Source of the DNA: Phylloscopus collybita
Taxonomy: Eukaryota; Chordata; Aves; Passeriformes; Phylloscopidae
Direction: 5' to 3'
DNA: 64,000 nucleotides
NCBI GenBank assembly: GCA_027886175.1
Contig: JAJNNQ010000003.1
Location: forward strand, 3,308,001 to 3,372,000
Shown: in pieces, positions 43,833-57,221 of the stretch
How the letters are laid out: every line of letters starts with the position of its first letter
Position numbering within the stretch: position 1 is the first letter of the stretch
Position numbers and translations under genes: made by a program
Notes under the pieces: generated by a model
The model's input: only the letters and a program-made list of their open reading frames with translations
Database searches by the model: none
Told to the model about the DNA's origin: nothing

Positions 43833-46800
43833 TGGTCACACCTGGCCAGTGCCAGGACCTTGGGATGGACCCAGGACACAGGGACAGGTTCCCAGTGATC
43901 CCTGGGGCAGTGGACACCCTGCTCTCTGTGCCTGGAGCCTGTGGCAGCAAAATGCAGCACCCAGGGTAGGACCCCAGCCCCCTTCCCCTCCTCCAGCATG
44001 AACAGACAATTGCTTCCCATTATCCAGGTGGAAGGCTGATAAAAGATGCACAAATAAACCAGCCCCAAACCAATGAATCCAGTCACACCTTGCTGCTCCA
44101 CGGGAGTGTTTTGTCTGTACTGGCAAACACCATTATTATTTCCAACAGGTGGAGCTGAGTTTTGAACAGAGCTGCCATAAAAGTGCTGCCTTGCTGACAA
44201 ATCCCAGGTAAAGCAGGAGCTGCTGCAAACCCAGCACTGAACAGCTCCCCAGCACGTTCTTATCAGATCATGGCTACAGGGACTCAAACTGATACAAAAA
44301 TCAGATAAAAATCTTCTAACAGCTGTTCCCAACAAAGCCCAATGACACCCTGATCTCAAAGAGACTCAGATCCACATCACTGGCATGGAAATCTCCCCAC
44401 CTGAAGAGGTGTGGATGCTTTCCCAGTGATCCATGCCCAGGAGGATGCCAGCACTCACACACAGAGTTCTGTGAAAGCCAAGGAATCTCTGGTGAAGCCT
44501 TTCAATGATAAATTTTTTTTTTCCACTCCTGTTTATCCATTGATTGGAAAGAGACAAACTGAACCAGGCAGCAAAATTTATATCTCCCTGAGGATAATAC
44601 AGGATTCTATTGGATACAGGTGGACATGGCACAGCTACAACCAGGGCAGACAGATGGCTGCCTTTTCACCAATGGGAACTGAACGAGACTTTGCCTGATA
44701 GAAACAGGAAGCAGAAATAATCACTAACAAAACTCTTATCTTTAATTGCACCCTTTGCTTTCAGGGAGAAAAAAAAAAAAAAGGGTGAGTCAGTGGAGTG
44801 ATCCCAGCTGAAAAGTGACAGTGTTCAATAGCTTGGTAGGAAGAGAAATACACTGATCTCCACCAAAATAGAGACCTTTAGTCCTGTTTCGTGTGCAGAA
44901 TACAAACAGACTTCAGTCTGTCTACAACAATATTTTACAGAGTGCAACAGTGTTTTGGTGTCTGTAGGTTATCCCTGACTTTCTCCTCACCCTGCCAAAT
45001 AAAGCTTCACTTCAAGAGCCCAAAAAATAAAGAAAAAAAAAATATATCAAAACAAGCATTTAGATGATGCAGTTTGAATGAGGTGAAGTTTAGACCCAGC
45101 TCTCTGCTGAAAACAACGTAATGGTGAACATTATTCTTGGTTCACAGCACAGATCCAGAGGTTCAGAGGGAGTTTTGGCTACTTAGGAGCCATAATTCCT
45201 GTGCAGTCACATGTGGACAGCAGCAGTTTGTTCCCATCCCCGGGAGCAGCTGGGAGTTATTCCAAAAAAGCAGTAAATACCCTAAATACACACTACAGAA
45301 CACACAGAGAGGCAGCACTCACCTCTGGCACTAAAGGCATTTCTCTCCCACCACGGTGCACTGCCTGGGTGTTTTCCTCCCTGAATTTCAATCCTAAGAG
45401 GCAAGGATGTTTGTTTGGAGAGTTTGAAAATAGACAAGGACACAAAAGCAATTTATCCCTTTTTATTCCTCGCCTCCTCACACTGAACAACTGCTGTGCA
45501 AGTCTTCTCCTTAGCCAGAGCAACATCTGCATTCTTGGGAATTCTAAGCTTACAAATAAAAAGTTTGGAAATTGTGCCTCAATATTTTTTCATAATAATG
45601 GCATAAAAACCTAGCAGAGGAGTGCTCTTTATCGTTTCAGTGCTTTGATGATCCTGAATCATTTTAAAGGGCTCTTTCCTGCCTACTGCAAAGCAGAGAG
45701 AACAAAGCCTTAGGAAGTCAATACTGGGTCAATCCAGTGCAGTAAACACCTGAACATGGACAGATCCACGGCTTGAAATGGGATTTATTGAGGACAACTG
45801 CTGCCTTAATTTGCAAGTGATCTGGGAAGGCATTTCTTCAGTGTGCTGCAGCTTTTAAAAGCAATTTAGTGATGTGCAGCCAGACCCCAATCTTCTCCCT
45901 GCACCAAGTTGCCAGCCAGCCAAGGGAGTTAGTCAGCTTAGAGGAAATCAGGCTTTGATAGATTTTTATATCTTAAAAAAAAAAAAAACCCTGAAGCAAA
46001 CAATACAGTTCAGCAATCTATCTTTGCCTGCTTTTTCTTGTAACATGCACGGTACCTGGACCAGCACATCACACCCTTCATCCTCTTTAGAGCCAGGATC
46101 CAACGGAGCTGTTCTTCCCAACAGCACCTTTCTGGTGACAGTGAAATCAAACTGCTAATTAAGAAACCAAAAAAAATTATGAAATTTGCATAGGCAGAGC
46201 AGAGAAGTGCTCTGTTATATTCAGAGTCAATGAAGCAGTGAAAAAATTAGGCCAAGAAAAAAAGAAAAAGAAAAAAAAAATCAGGTGACAGAAATCAGTA
46301 GCTGCTGTGGCTACTTCACAACCCCCTCACTATGGATTTTTTTTTATCTGTACAACAGTTTTCCCTGCACTAGCCCAACATCAAGCTAACACCCAATAAA
46401 AAAATAAAGCCTGTACCTTTCTCTGCACCAATATTTGTTTTTCCTAGGCTGCTTTTGGTTATTTTGCAGTCTGGCTCCTGCAGATTAAAACAGCTTTTGA
46501 AAAGATGCAGTTTGGGGAAACATTGGTAGCACATCTCATTTGAATGCAGCCTAATTCAGGCAGTGATAATTTATATTGACAGGACTTTGAGATAAGGAGG
46601 TATTTGCCATTACAAGCTGGAATGCATTTTTCACCTGCTGGAATTCCAACATATGCATATTTCATGGCATGAATCGATTTCAAAGGTGTTGCACGTGTTT
46701 GTTTTATGTCTGTGAGGTTCAGGGAGGCTCCATCTTCAAGTTTTATTTACAGGACAGGAAAACTGAGATAAGGAATTCCCTTGCTGCACCATCCCCGCTG

Positions 46801-48173
46801 GATTCACTCAACCTCAGCTTCTGGACAGAAATGTTAAATTCTGACTGTTCTTAAACCTTGAATTTCCAGATTATTCTTTGAAGAGCACCACCATGGCACC
46901 CACTTTTTCATTATTATTTAAAGCAGGGTTATGGTTTTGTAATGAGCTTTTTCAAAGTGGAAATGGAAGGCAGGTACAATACTCAGAAGACCTGATGAGA
47001 CCTAATGTTCTAAGGCAGAACTTTTGTATTTAGACAAGCCCTAATGGAGCACTAAGAGAAGCCTCTTTTCCAGGAAATGCATATTATTATTACCATTTAT
47101 TAGGGCTTCTCTGAAATAACCTTCCTCTGAGAGCACTTCTAATTAGACAAAGCCAAGAGCTTAATTCACATTAACCTCAGCTCCAGCACCCTGGATAATG
47201 GGGAGAGGCAGAAGGGCACAGGCTGGATCTTTGTACAACAAAGAGAACAGAACATTTTTAAAAAGAGTTTTCATTAGGGAGAGAAGTTTCTGCCTGTGAG
47301 GCACATCCAGAAGCAGAAATGCATTACAAACCTCTTAATTCTTGGTACCTTTTAACATCCCAGCACCTGGCTGCACACAGGCAGGGGAGGCACCAACACA
47401 GATCCCACTCCCAAACCTTCATCTTGCAGGGATAAATGTCTGAACCACTTGATGCCAGCTCTCTCCAGCTGAGGATTCTCCCCCTAAATCTCCTGCTGGT
47501 TTTTCCAAGAGTCTCAGACAATGCAGGGTTTTGTGGGGACTACCAAACAGGGCAGCAAAGCCCACAGAGGTTTTGTCAGGTTTCTGACACAGCCTCTCTC
47601 GTTTAGCTGGGAATAATGGAGTTAAAATCAGCAGGATTGCTGCCATATGTTGCCCAGTCCTTGAATCGAGGATTACAGGTCATGGTTTTTAGTGAGTGAC
47701 TTGGGGGTTTAGGTGAGTGATAAAATCAAACTCCATTTTTCCCAACAGCTTCAACATTTTCCTGAGCGAGGCAGGGGAGAACAACACCCTGTTGTTTGGC
47801 CATTCTGTACCCGTGGGGATGAAACTGTGAGACAGGAAAATACCTGGAAAGGCTGAAGGAGGAGGAGGAGGGGCTTTCCCCACACCTTTGCAGCTCCACT
47901 GCTGCTCTGGGGGAAGAGCCTGGTCCTGCTGTCATCGAGGTGCTGACCCTCAGCATCCCCATGACAACAACTCGGATTTCCTGCCCAGTGCCAGGCAGCA
48001 AAGGCAGCAGCAGCAGCTCTGTGGCTGAGCTAATTACTTGGGGGACAGCAGGAACTGCTGAAATAGAGACTCTGGCTCTATACATCTTCATTAAAATCAT
48101 CTCATAGATTTGTGCTCTCAACCTGGGGAAGGCTAAAAGCTGAAATGCAAATCACGGAGCACTCGGCATTGAT

Positions 48174-48184
48174 TTTTATTATTA

Positions 48185-48215
<31 letters not shown>

Positions 48216-48217
48216 TT
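48174..48217 (+). repeat. (TTA)n microsatellite
   Basis: Roughly 13 TTA units with one interruption near the start. Confidence 0.9.
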
Positions 48218-48651
48218 CTCCCCACCTTTTCAATTCATTGAAAAGATTTCTGATCCCACAGTGCTGGAGCTTCCAAGGGGACAGCTGGGTCACTGCTTTG
48301 GGAGTGCAGGGGCAGGAGAAGCAGGACAGCACCACAAGTACAGCCCCTGGAAAATGGAACTTGAGGCTGAGGAGGCAGCAGCTGAACTGAGAATTCACTG
48401 ATAAGATCACTATTAAAAATTAGGAGAAGTTTCACTCAAAATCCACAGTCACTGTTTTTATTTTGGTTTTTTTCCCCTGTGCTTTGGCCCAAGGACAACA
48501 AACTCCTCCTGTTGTTTGCTGCTAGCTCCCACCAGAGAGCTGGGTTTGCTGCTTTCCTGCAGTCCAAGGAATCACCATCAGAAGGTGTCAATTTTGACAG
48601 CCACGACCCTGTGTTTATAAATTTAAACTGTCAGGCACTTCATATTCAAGA

Positions 48652-48795
48652 GCATCCCTGGCAATGTCCAAATCCAGGCTGGATGGGGCTTGGAGCAGCC
48701 TGGACCATGGAAGGTGTCCCTGCCCAAGGCAGGGGTGGCACTGGATGGGCTTCGAGGTCCCTTCCAACCCAAACCACCTTGGGATTCTGTCATTA
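48652..48795 (+). mobile_element. CR1 LINE 3' fragment
   Basis: It contains GGCTGGATGGGGCTTGGAGC, GGAAGGTGTCCCTGCCCAAG and CCCTTCCAACCCAAACCACC and ends GGGATTCTGTCATT. The copy is about 145 bases. Confidence 0.9.
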
Positions 48796-50422
48796 ACTTC
48801 CAAATCCTCTTCACAAAAGCTTCTCACTATTTCTTGGGACCTTAAACCCCAAATTTAAATGTTGCATTTCTTCCCAGTGCCAGCCAAACCTGAGAATTTA
48901 TCCCGAGGTTTGCAGCCAGCACACAAAACAAATGTGCTGGGACCTCACAGCACAAACCAACATTTCCTCTTATCATTTAAAGCCATAAACATAACACTGA
49001 TCTATTCCAGCAAAAACTGGTCAAAGCCATCAGAAATCTCTTCTTGTATCCTTGTAAAAACTCATTGAAGTGAGGCAGCATGATGCTGCCCTTTAGAAAT
49101 TCTTATTTAATTACTGAAGCCCATTTGAGAAGCAATACACTTCATACTTCCCCAATTACAAAGTCTGCTTCTGCCCTTAAAAATAATCTCAAGCAGAGCC
49201 AAAACTAAGCCCTGATTATAATTAAATTTCCTTTTTACATGAATGTTGGTATTTTCTTATGCATTCTGAGCTCTCTGCTGATTATTGTAGGATAGGGAGA
49301 GGATACAGGGGGCTCAGAAATGAAAGGAAAAGAAGAAAAAAAAAGAAAATGTTATTTGATATACTAAGGAATCACACACTTTTACAAAAATACGCTGGAG
49401 AAGTTATGGGGAAAAATTATTTTTAAAAAATCATGGGAACTATCATGATATTATCACTAATTTCAGAAGGTTTAATAAATGCATCTATATAGATATCAAT
49501 TTTTATGAGCAACTAGCAGAATCAAGAGCTTTGGAAAGTACAGCTGCACAAACAGAAATGGATAAAAAATATTTTTAAAATTATAAAATAATAGAAAAAT
49601 ACATTCCAAGGCAAAGAAAAGCAAGAGGAAAAAGAAGAGGAAAACCAGGGGGAAATGTTGGTTCTTTGGAGAAAGTTTTCAGCAATGCCAAGGCCGGAAT
49701 GTTCAATCCATTATTTAATTAGTCTCATTAAAGATGTCAAGCAGGGAGTTAACACCAAGGACAGGAGGGTAAGGGCTGTCCCTGGAATGGGCTGGATCAT
49801 AATGGGAGAAGACAGATGTTTGCAGAGTCTGGGCAGTGAACCTCAAACCCCCCCAAGTTCTCCTTGAGGCATCATGGAAAACAGCCCAGGAGCAGGAAAT
49901 TGAAAAAGGCAATTGTTCTCCCTGCCTGCCAGCAAAGGGAGGATAGCAGAACGTGACAGCATCATTTCCATCCAGAAAAAAAAAAAAAAAGAAAAAGAAA
50001 AAATAATCAGGAAGAACATAATGATATGAGTGGGCTGCCAGCAGAGGGGACGGGAGGTGAGCAGAGGCCAGGACACCCTCAGCAAGAACAAAGCTCCTTC
50101 CACAGCCCCAGAGCCAGAGCAGCACCAGGAAATTCATAAATCCAGGCTCTGGACAGGCTTTCTCCTCATTATTGACAAGATTAAAGTGCCAGGAGAGCAG
50201 CAGAGCAGGGGGGGTTTGCCCTCAAGGGGAGGCTGAGCTCAGATCCTCATGTCAGGCAGGTCCCTCTGGGGGCTCCAGGTGCCACCTGGGTGATGGAAAG
50301 GACCTGGTGACATGGATTTGGGAGGCACCCTGCCAGCAGAGGCAAAGTTAGAGATCAGGATTATTTTTAAATGCAGGTCTTTCACAAAACGCAGAGGTTA
50401 AGGATATATTTAAATATATAAA

Positions 50423-50440
50423 CACACACACACACACACG
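50423..50440 (+). repeat. (AC)n microsatellite
   Basis: Nine AC units within AAACACACACACACACACAC and a final G. Confidence 0.85.
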
Positions 50441-50687
50441 TTCATGCATATTTACAGTGCTGGAAAGAGCTCCAGCAAATCTGTGGATCAAGGAGACAAC
50501 AAGGCAGACCTGTGTGGTTATTTCAGCTCAGAGGGGACTGAGGGAGGCTGTGACAACAATGCCCAAGTCCCTCTTGCACTGCAGGGAGGGAATGACCCAT
50601 TGTCTGTGTCCAGGAAATCTTTGGGGACCTCCAACTGCAGGAAGGAAAATTCTAATTAGACACTGGAAGAAGCCTTTTAAAACCTGT

Positions 50688-50747
50688 TGGGTTTTTTTGG
50701 GGGGAATTTGTTTGCTTGTTTGTTTGTTTTTGTTGGGGTTTTTTTTA
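50688..50747 (+). repeat. G/T-rich low-complexity tract
   Basis: About 60 bases of G and T runs including GTTTGCTTGTTTGTTTG, similar in composition to the tract at 4096-4455 but short. Confidence 0.75.
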
Positions 50748-52285
50748 GCTCATAAGTCTAGAAGAAATTATCTGAGGAATTATTGAAGACTCCATTACCT
50801 GAGGTTTTTGATGTGTTAGAACGACTTTTAATGGCCCAGGGCTGCCTCCTGAGAGCCACTTGTCCTCTGTGGCCAGCACCTGAGGGGCAACTCACCCCAG
50901 GTAACCTGAACAAGCAGTGTGAGAGGGAAGTTCATAGCCAGCAATGAAGAAATGGGGAGAAATAAGTAAAAAGATAAATTACAAGAGCTGATGTTGAGCA
51001 ATGTAAGTTGCTGTTGCAGGGAAAAGGCACAACACCCAGCAAATGTGGCTGAACCCCAATATAAAAGTCAGAATGGTGGGGAAATGTATTCAGGAATGGA
51101 CAGTTGTGGTCACAGGCCCAGATAACTTCTAGAAACTTGAGTTTTGTTATTGCTCTGGGGCAAGACTTGATCACCAAAGCAGTAAAATTCAGGATTCCTT
51201 GCCCTGACAAGCATTTCATAGCCAAGTTACCAGCCTGGTTACTCCTGGGTTGGTTTCTCCTACCCAAGCTCACACTCAGGATGCTGAAAGCAGCTTTGAT
51301 TTGAGCACTAAACTCCAAACTTTCTTCCCAGCTTGTGCAAACACCAGTTTTCTGCATGAGAAGTTACACAGGGCTTTCCCCTTTCCTTTTTAAGCAATTT
51401 CAAAGGGGTGGTTTTAATAACACATTCATTGGTAATTGCTGCCCATCTTCAGTGCCCAGCTGCACAGTGAAATCTTGCCTTTTAAACCTTGCAGGGAGCA
51501 TCCCAAGGGAAAAACTCAGGCTTTGCAGGACCTGCCTGTGGAAATGGAGCCCATCACCCAGCTCTGGCTGAGCTCTGGGTGTGGTGGCATTGCCATTTAT
51601 CAAAGTTCATTTGATAAAATCCAGCTCTGTGCCTGGATGGTGTTGAACACGCCCAGCTCAATAGATGGACAACAGGCACTGCTCTGTTCAAGAAAATCAG
51701 CACCTAAAATTGGAATATTAAATAGCAGAGGGGAAAATAAAACACAGGATGGGGAATATGAAAGACCAATAGACCAGTGAGGGTGAAAAATGCACATTTG
51801 CAGCCCAGAAAACACAAGTTTCACAGGTACCTGCCCTAGATGTATTTATCATCTCCACAACCACGGTTCCAGATACTAAAAAGCAAAAATAGCTTTAGTA
51901 ATAAAAAACACAGGCCACAGGGCAAGAAAATAGGTTTAAATCTAGATACTAAGAACTCTAAACCTCTAAGGGAAATAAATCTGTAATCTAAATCACATCC
52001 ATTTATAGATGGGAGACAGATTTGCTCTATAGAAGGAGCTGATTCATCTAAATAAACCACCAGGCTTGTATTTACAGCTCTACTGAGATGACTCTGTTCT
52101 CCTTCACGTGGGTATTACTTTATTACCAGCTTTCTTGGAGCAATATTTCATTTCAGAAAAATGAACTGAAAGTCCAACATTTCATGTCAAACCCAGGCTG
52201 CTCATTCCAGCCAGGATTAGCTGTGGTATTTAAGCATCTCTTCCCAAACCACCAAGAACCAACATGTCACCTTGCTCCCTTGTGA

Positions 52286-52632
52286 ATCATGGGGTCATGG
52301 AATGGTTGGGGTTGGAAGGGACCTTAAAGATCACCCAGTGCCACCCCTGCCATGGGCAGGGACACCTCCCACTGTCCCAGGCTGCTCCAAGCCCTGTCCA
52401 GCCTGGCCTTGGACACTGCCAGGGATCCAGGGGCAGCCACAGCTTCTCTGGGAATTCCAGCCCAGCCCCTCCCCAGGGAACAATTCCTGCCCAAAATCCA
52501 TCTAAATCCACTCTCTGGCAGTGGAAGCCATTCCCTGTGTCCTGTCCCTCCAGCCCTTGTCCCCAGTCCCTCTCCAGCTCTCCTGGAGCCCCTTTTGGCC
52601 CTGGCAGCTGAAATTCTGAGGGCTGGATTTGC
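52286..52632 (-). mobile_element. CR1 LINE fragment
   Basis: This well-preserved complement of a CR1 3' region starts TCATGGAATGGTTGGGGTTG and includes GGACCTTAAAGATCACCCAG, CCCAGGCTGCTCCAAGCCCT and CTCTCCAGCTCTCCTGGAGC. It runs about 350 bases inward. Confidence 0.92.
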
Positions 52633-53329
52633 TGTCTCAAAAGGTTTCCTGGCTGGAAGGGATCCCCGGGTGATTTGATAAGATACCATCTCGGAGTCAT
52701 CAGAGGCTGATCACCTTCATCCTGGCTGTTCTTTCTCCTTCCATTGGAATTGTAATTTCTTTGTCTCCTTCCCAGAGCTGGAGACAGTTCTTGTGAAACT
52801 TTCCAGGCCCTCTGCTCCGGGGGTGGGTTCCTTCTGGCTTTCCTATAAACTATATTTCTACTATTATGAAAACATGAATTATTCCTTATTACATTGGGAT
52901 GCACATCCCCGAGGAGCATCCCTGCAGCCCTGCACCACAAACAGGAGCTGCCCTGCATACCAAGAGGGAGCAGAGCTCCCGGGCACGGCAGGGCTGCCAC
53001 AGATGAATATTTCAGGACAGGGATGTCCCCAGGGACACGGAAAGCCGGGAGGAAAGGGGGGTTTTATAACCAGCAGCCAAGGGAGGGGCTGGTGTTCCTC
53101 AGGGATAACCCCAAAGGTCGGGGGGTTTGTGTCTGCTGGGGCTGTTCCAGTGGAGCACAGGGCACACCAGCATTTGGGGTGGCTCTGGAAGGCAGAACCT
53201 TTCTCAGAATTAAGCCCAGCTCAGGCAGGAAAGGCTGGAGGGCTCCAGCTGCAGTGCCAATGCCACTAGAAATAAGGGGAAAGCAAAGTACCCACATTCC
53301 TCTCCAGGGAGAGCCACAAAAACATCCCA

Positions 53330-53492
53330 GTTAGAAGCTGTGGCTGCCCCTGCATCCCTGGCAGTGTCCAAGGCCAGGCTGGATGGGGCTTGGAGCAGCC
53401 TGGGACAGTGGAAATTGTCCCTGCCCATGGCAGGGGTGGCACTGGGTGAGCTTTTAAGTCCCCTTGAACACAATCCATTCCATGATTTATGA
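53330..53492 (+). mobile_element. CR1 LINE 3' fragment
   Basis: It begins inside AGAAGCTGTGGCTGCCCCTG, runs through GTCCAAGGCCAGGCTGGATG and ends TTCCATGATTTATGATTATGAG. It lies 0.7 kb from an oppositely oriented copy. Confidence 0.9.
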
Positions 53493-55504
53493 TTATGAGA
53501 TAATTTCCCCTTAAAGTAAGGGCTTGTTTCTTTTCACCCCTCTGACATCTCTGAAATCCTTTCCAGTGACACACTTTCAAACTTTTTTCCTTCCCAGGGA
53601 AATGCAGAAAGATTATTTTGCCTTTTCCCCTTTCCCTGCTCCACGACCGAATTGCCCAGGATCCAACCTCAGCTTTGCCTCTGACCCTGCTGCAAGTTTC
53701 CAGCTCCATTTGCAGGAACATTGGTTCATTATTAGAGAAGATAAAGGGGCACCTCTGAGCTTCATTAGGATAGAGAGAAGAATGGGATTTCAGATCTCTG
53801 GGAAGAAACCAGCAATCTTCTTGGTGCACAGCTGATGCTGAATGCCCCCGATCCTCAACACCTGTGAACAGAACAAAGAAAGCACCAATTATCTCCAGGT
53901 TTTGCCTCAGAATGGGATTCGGGAACAAATAGCTCACACAGCTGAAGGTCTGCCTTGCTTATTATTTTCCTCATTTGCAACTAAACACATTTTGGTTGGC
54001 TCTATAAAGAGTTGTTATTTGTTTTGTGTCAACAGCCAGGGTCCTGCTGTACTATTATTCATTGCATAAACACACATTTCTTCCAGCAGTATCCTGCTCC
54101 TACTCCAGCACATTTTATTCTCTGGCTTTCACATTCCTTTACCAAAGAAGAAGGCAGCTGCAGAGAGGTCTGTGGCTTGCAACACTTGTGCTTGTGTATC
54201 TCAGCTCATCAATCATTTCCTTCCCCACACTCTGTGCCTTTCTCACGTGATGTGTCTGCATTAAAACCTATTTGTTTTATAATCAGGTGAACCAGAGGCA
54301 GCAAAGCCTTTGTATCTGAAATCTCTGGCTCAGACACTCAGAAGGAAATCAGAAGTATCAGAGAGAAGCTGGAACATCAGCACTGGCAGACCTGCATTCT
54401 GCCAGGGTCTCCAAAGACCTGGGAATATCAGGCAGTGAAATATCCCCCCGCTGCCCCCCAGGCTCCTGTGGTTGGCTCAGTTTCCTTCAGAGGCTTTGGA
54501 GGAATATCTCAGGGATCAGGGCAAAGATCTCAAAAGAGGCTCTCACCCCCTGGGATTAGGCCAAGGCTTTATTCTCCAAGGGTTCCAGGGAAGAAAGAGA
54601 AAGAACAAGGAAGAAAAAGGACTTTATCTGGTCTCCTGCTCAGGACAGATAACTGGACCTGAGCCAATAGGGTCAAGATAGGAAGGAAGGGTCAAACTCC
54701 ATGGTCACAGGCTTCAGGGGGTTCTGGGGGAAAAACCATTCCCCAGAGGAACACAACAAGGCAGGAGCTGTGCAGCCACTGAGATCCAGGTAAATCCCCT
54801 GTGGAACCATCCAGGGGCTGATGCAGGAGGCTGAGGTGGGAATATTATGGTCTGTTGTGCACCTGGATGAGCAGGCAGGCTCTGAACTGATGTTTCCTGG
54901 GTGTGCTGTGAGGAGCTCTCAGTGAGCTGGTGGGGCAGAGGGAATGTCCCGTTCTGCAGGGGCTGGGGTGGGATCTCTGCAGCATTCCTGGAACACGGGG
55001 CTGGCAGGGATCAGTAGCTGGGTGCAGACAAGGAATAAAGCTGTAATCAAAGAAATCAAACGGGGTTTGCCGCCCACCTCTCCTGGATCACATCCTGCCA
55101 TGCAGCAGAGACAGAGATTTCACCTCCTGAAACATCCCATTTCTCAGGAAGTGAGTGGATGACATCTTTAATCTGTTATAAAAATGCAGCCATTTTTTTT
55201 ACAGTGGTAATAATATATAGTGTTTCTTTTTTTTTCTTTTAATTCCACCTTCAATTATGTGTAATTTCACCTGGCTTGTTTTCCAAACTCCATCTTCTCG
55301 TTTCTTCAAGCTGATTTATCAGATGAAATCACAGCCACCCTCCAACTGATGCAGTAATTCACTCTGATGGGTGACACACATACAGGTGAAAAAATATTGG
55401 CGCAATACACAAAGTCATCTTAATAAATCATGGTAAATTAGTAGGGAGAACTCATTTTCAGGCTTTTAGCATAACAATTAAGATGAGATGAGAGAGGAAA
55501 GCAA

Positions 55505-55636
55505 GAGCTCGGGGCCAGGTTGTTTGGAGCTCTGAACAACCTGGTCTGGTGGAGGGTGTCCCTGTCCATGGGAGGGGTGAAATGAGGTGATATTTAAGTC
55601 CTTTCCAACCCAAACCATTCTGTGATTCTGTGAAAC
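55505..55636 (+). mobile_element. CR1 LINE 3' fragment with intact end
   Basis: A truncated CR1 of about 130 bases ends ATTCTGTGATTCTGTGA, the characteristic short tandem end of CR1 with no poly-A. An unexplained open frame starts in this tail. Confidence 0.9.
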
Positions 55637-56015
55637 TCCTTGGGCAATCCTGAAAAACAATTCTTGTAAACAAGACTCTCCCCACAGCAGCACCAGCACA
55701 TTAACATCACTGGCTGCACCTGAAATAAAGGCATTTAAGGAAGAACTACATGCAGCTAATAAAGCAATTCAAGCAATTGATCCATACAGAAGCAGGCAGG
55801 TAATTTTAAAAGATATTAAACCTCACCTGCAGGCTGGTGGCAAGGCCATTAAGGAATTTCCCCATGATGAACTGCATTTAGTGGGAATTAGACCTGGAGA
55901 TGCTGGATCCTGGGAGTTCCCCAGTGCTCGTGCTTCAATTCCAGGCTGCTCACATGCTGAAGTGTGTTCCTGGAGACCTGCCAGGGATTTTTGCAGGTCT
56001 TGGGTGACTTTGTAG
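55626..56015 (+). other. Unassigned ATG-less open frame, 130 codons
   Basis: The frame opens in the CR1 tail and runs to TAG at 56013-56015. Its middle part reads APEIKAFKEELHAANKAIQA and then IDPYRSRQVILKDIKPHLQ, which looks protein-like, with a charged amphipathic helix. A possible acceptor (CTCCCCACAG) ends at 55687 and a possible donor (GCAG/GTAATT) lies near 55800. I do not recognise it. It may be chance, an old mobile-element remnant or an exon of an unknown gene. Confidence 0.25.
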
Positions 56016-57221
56016 AGAGCAAGGACATGAACCTGACAGTGCCCTGGGTACTGGATGCTGGGAGGAGTCCAGTGGCACCAACACTCCAAGGTGTGGGAGC
56101 TCCTCTATTCCAGAATGGACCAAGAAGGGATCCAGTGAAGGCAAACACTGCCCTGCCATGCAGGACACAGCTTCTGGAGCTGAGATAAAGAGGGAATATT
56201 TGGGAACCACCACTTCAAACCACTCCTGATTAATGCCATTCCCATTTCATGATAAATACAGCTCTGCAGGGATTTCTCCTCATTGACCTCAGTTTTGTCC
56301 ATGCTACTGCACACTTCCCTCAGCACAGCAAACCTGGTAGCAGTGTTTACAAACCCCCTCCATACTCCCCCACAAATGCACAGTTGCTCTATGTATGATC
56401 ACCACAGGTTCAAAATGCACAACCTTCCACTTAAAACTCAATCCTTTGTAATTTTTTTTGCTCTGCAGCCTGTACAGAAAGACAAGTAAGGAAGGGTTGA
56501 AGCCTGATTGTTGCTCTAGGACTCCAATCTGCAAGGCTGTGAGAGGCATTTATGAGAAGTGGTGTTTCATGAGCTTGGTAATTTGCAGTTTGTTACAAAG
56601 ACAAATTCGTTTCTGACTAAATTGCATTGTAAGTCAGGCTCCTCAGGGAACATCTGACTAAAAGGTGATGTTAAAGTAATTTCCATAACACCAAACTATG
56701 AGACAAATTATAAACTTCATAGAGGAGAAAAGTGGAGGAAAGAGCAGGAGCTGAGGTGGAACGAATTTCTTCATGGTTCTGCTCAGAATGGGGAGAACTC
56801 AGATAATGCAGTGAAAACTGCAGTGCTAAAGCTGCTTGAAAACAAGCACAGCCTTGGGCTTTCAGCTGGTTGACAGTGACTGACTTCATCCTTGAAATCA
56901 TTTTTCAAACCATCCAGACACCCTGCAAAGCCTTCTCCAGGGAGGAGACTCCTGGCAGGGACAGCAGCTCGGGAATTTCCCTGCACGGGGTCCAGCCCCA
57001 AAGCTTCCTCACCATAAACAAGGCAAAAAAGCAAATCTCACAAATCTCACCTGCTCAGCAAAGGGCTGAATCTGCGAGGGCTGCAGCAACCATCACTGCT
57101 CTTGAGCAATGGGATGTTCTGAGGGGAGGGAGCATTTGATCCAGTGCAGCATCGCTCTCCAGCTGTCATCCAAAAAGGAAACCAGCTCACAGCTCACAGC
57201 TGACACAGAAAGAGCTGATTC

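Larger units (their letters stand above)
43833..52285. other. Apparently intergenic
   Basis: One CR1 fragment and several microsatellites. Poly-A runs occur near 44.77, 45.98, 46.27 and 49.98 kb. No exon was recognised. Confidence 0.5.
52633..57221. other. Apparently intergenic, repeat-dense
   Basis: Between CR1 copies there is unique sequence plus the open frame at 55.6-56.0 kb. A segment around 54.5-54.75 kb with AGGCTTTATTCTCC may be old LTR material, but I could not support it. Confidence 0.4.

Noticed and set aside
52287..53000. 237-codon minus-strand open frame, and similar long frames at 53266-53937 and 57233-57889
   Set aside because: They run through CR1 repeat sequence, and repeated phrases such as LDRAWSSLGQW are CR1 untranslated region read in a coding frame.
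54540..54750. Possible LTR around AGGCTTTATTCTCC
   Set aside because: Only a reversed polyadenylation-like motif is visible, with no matching ends and no second copy.
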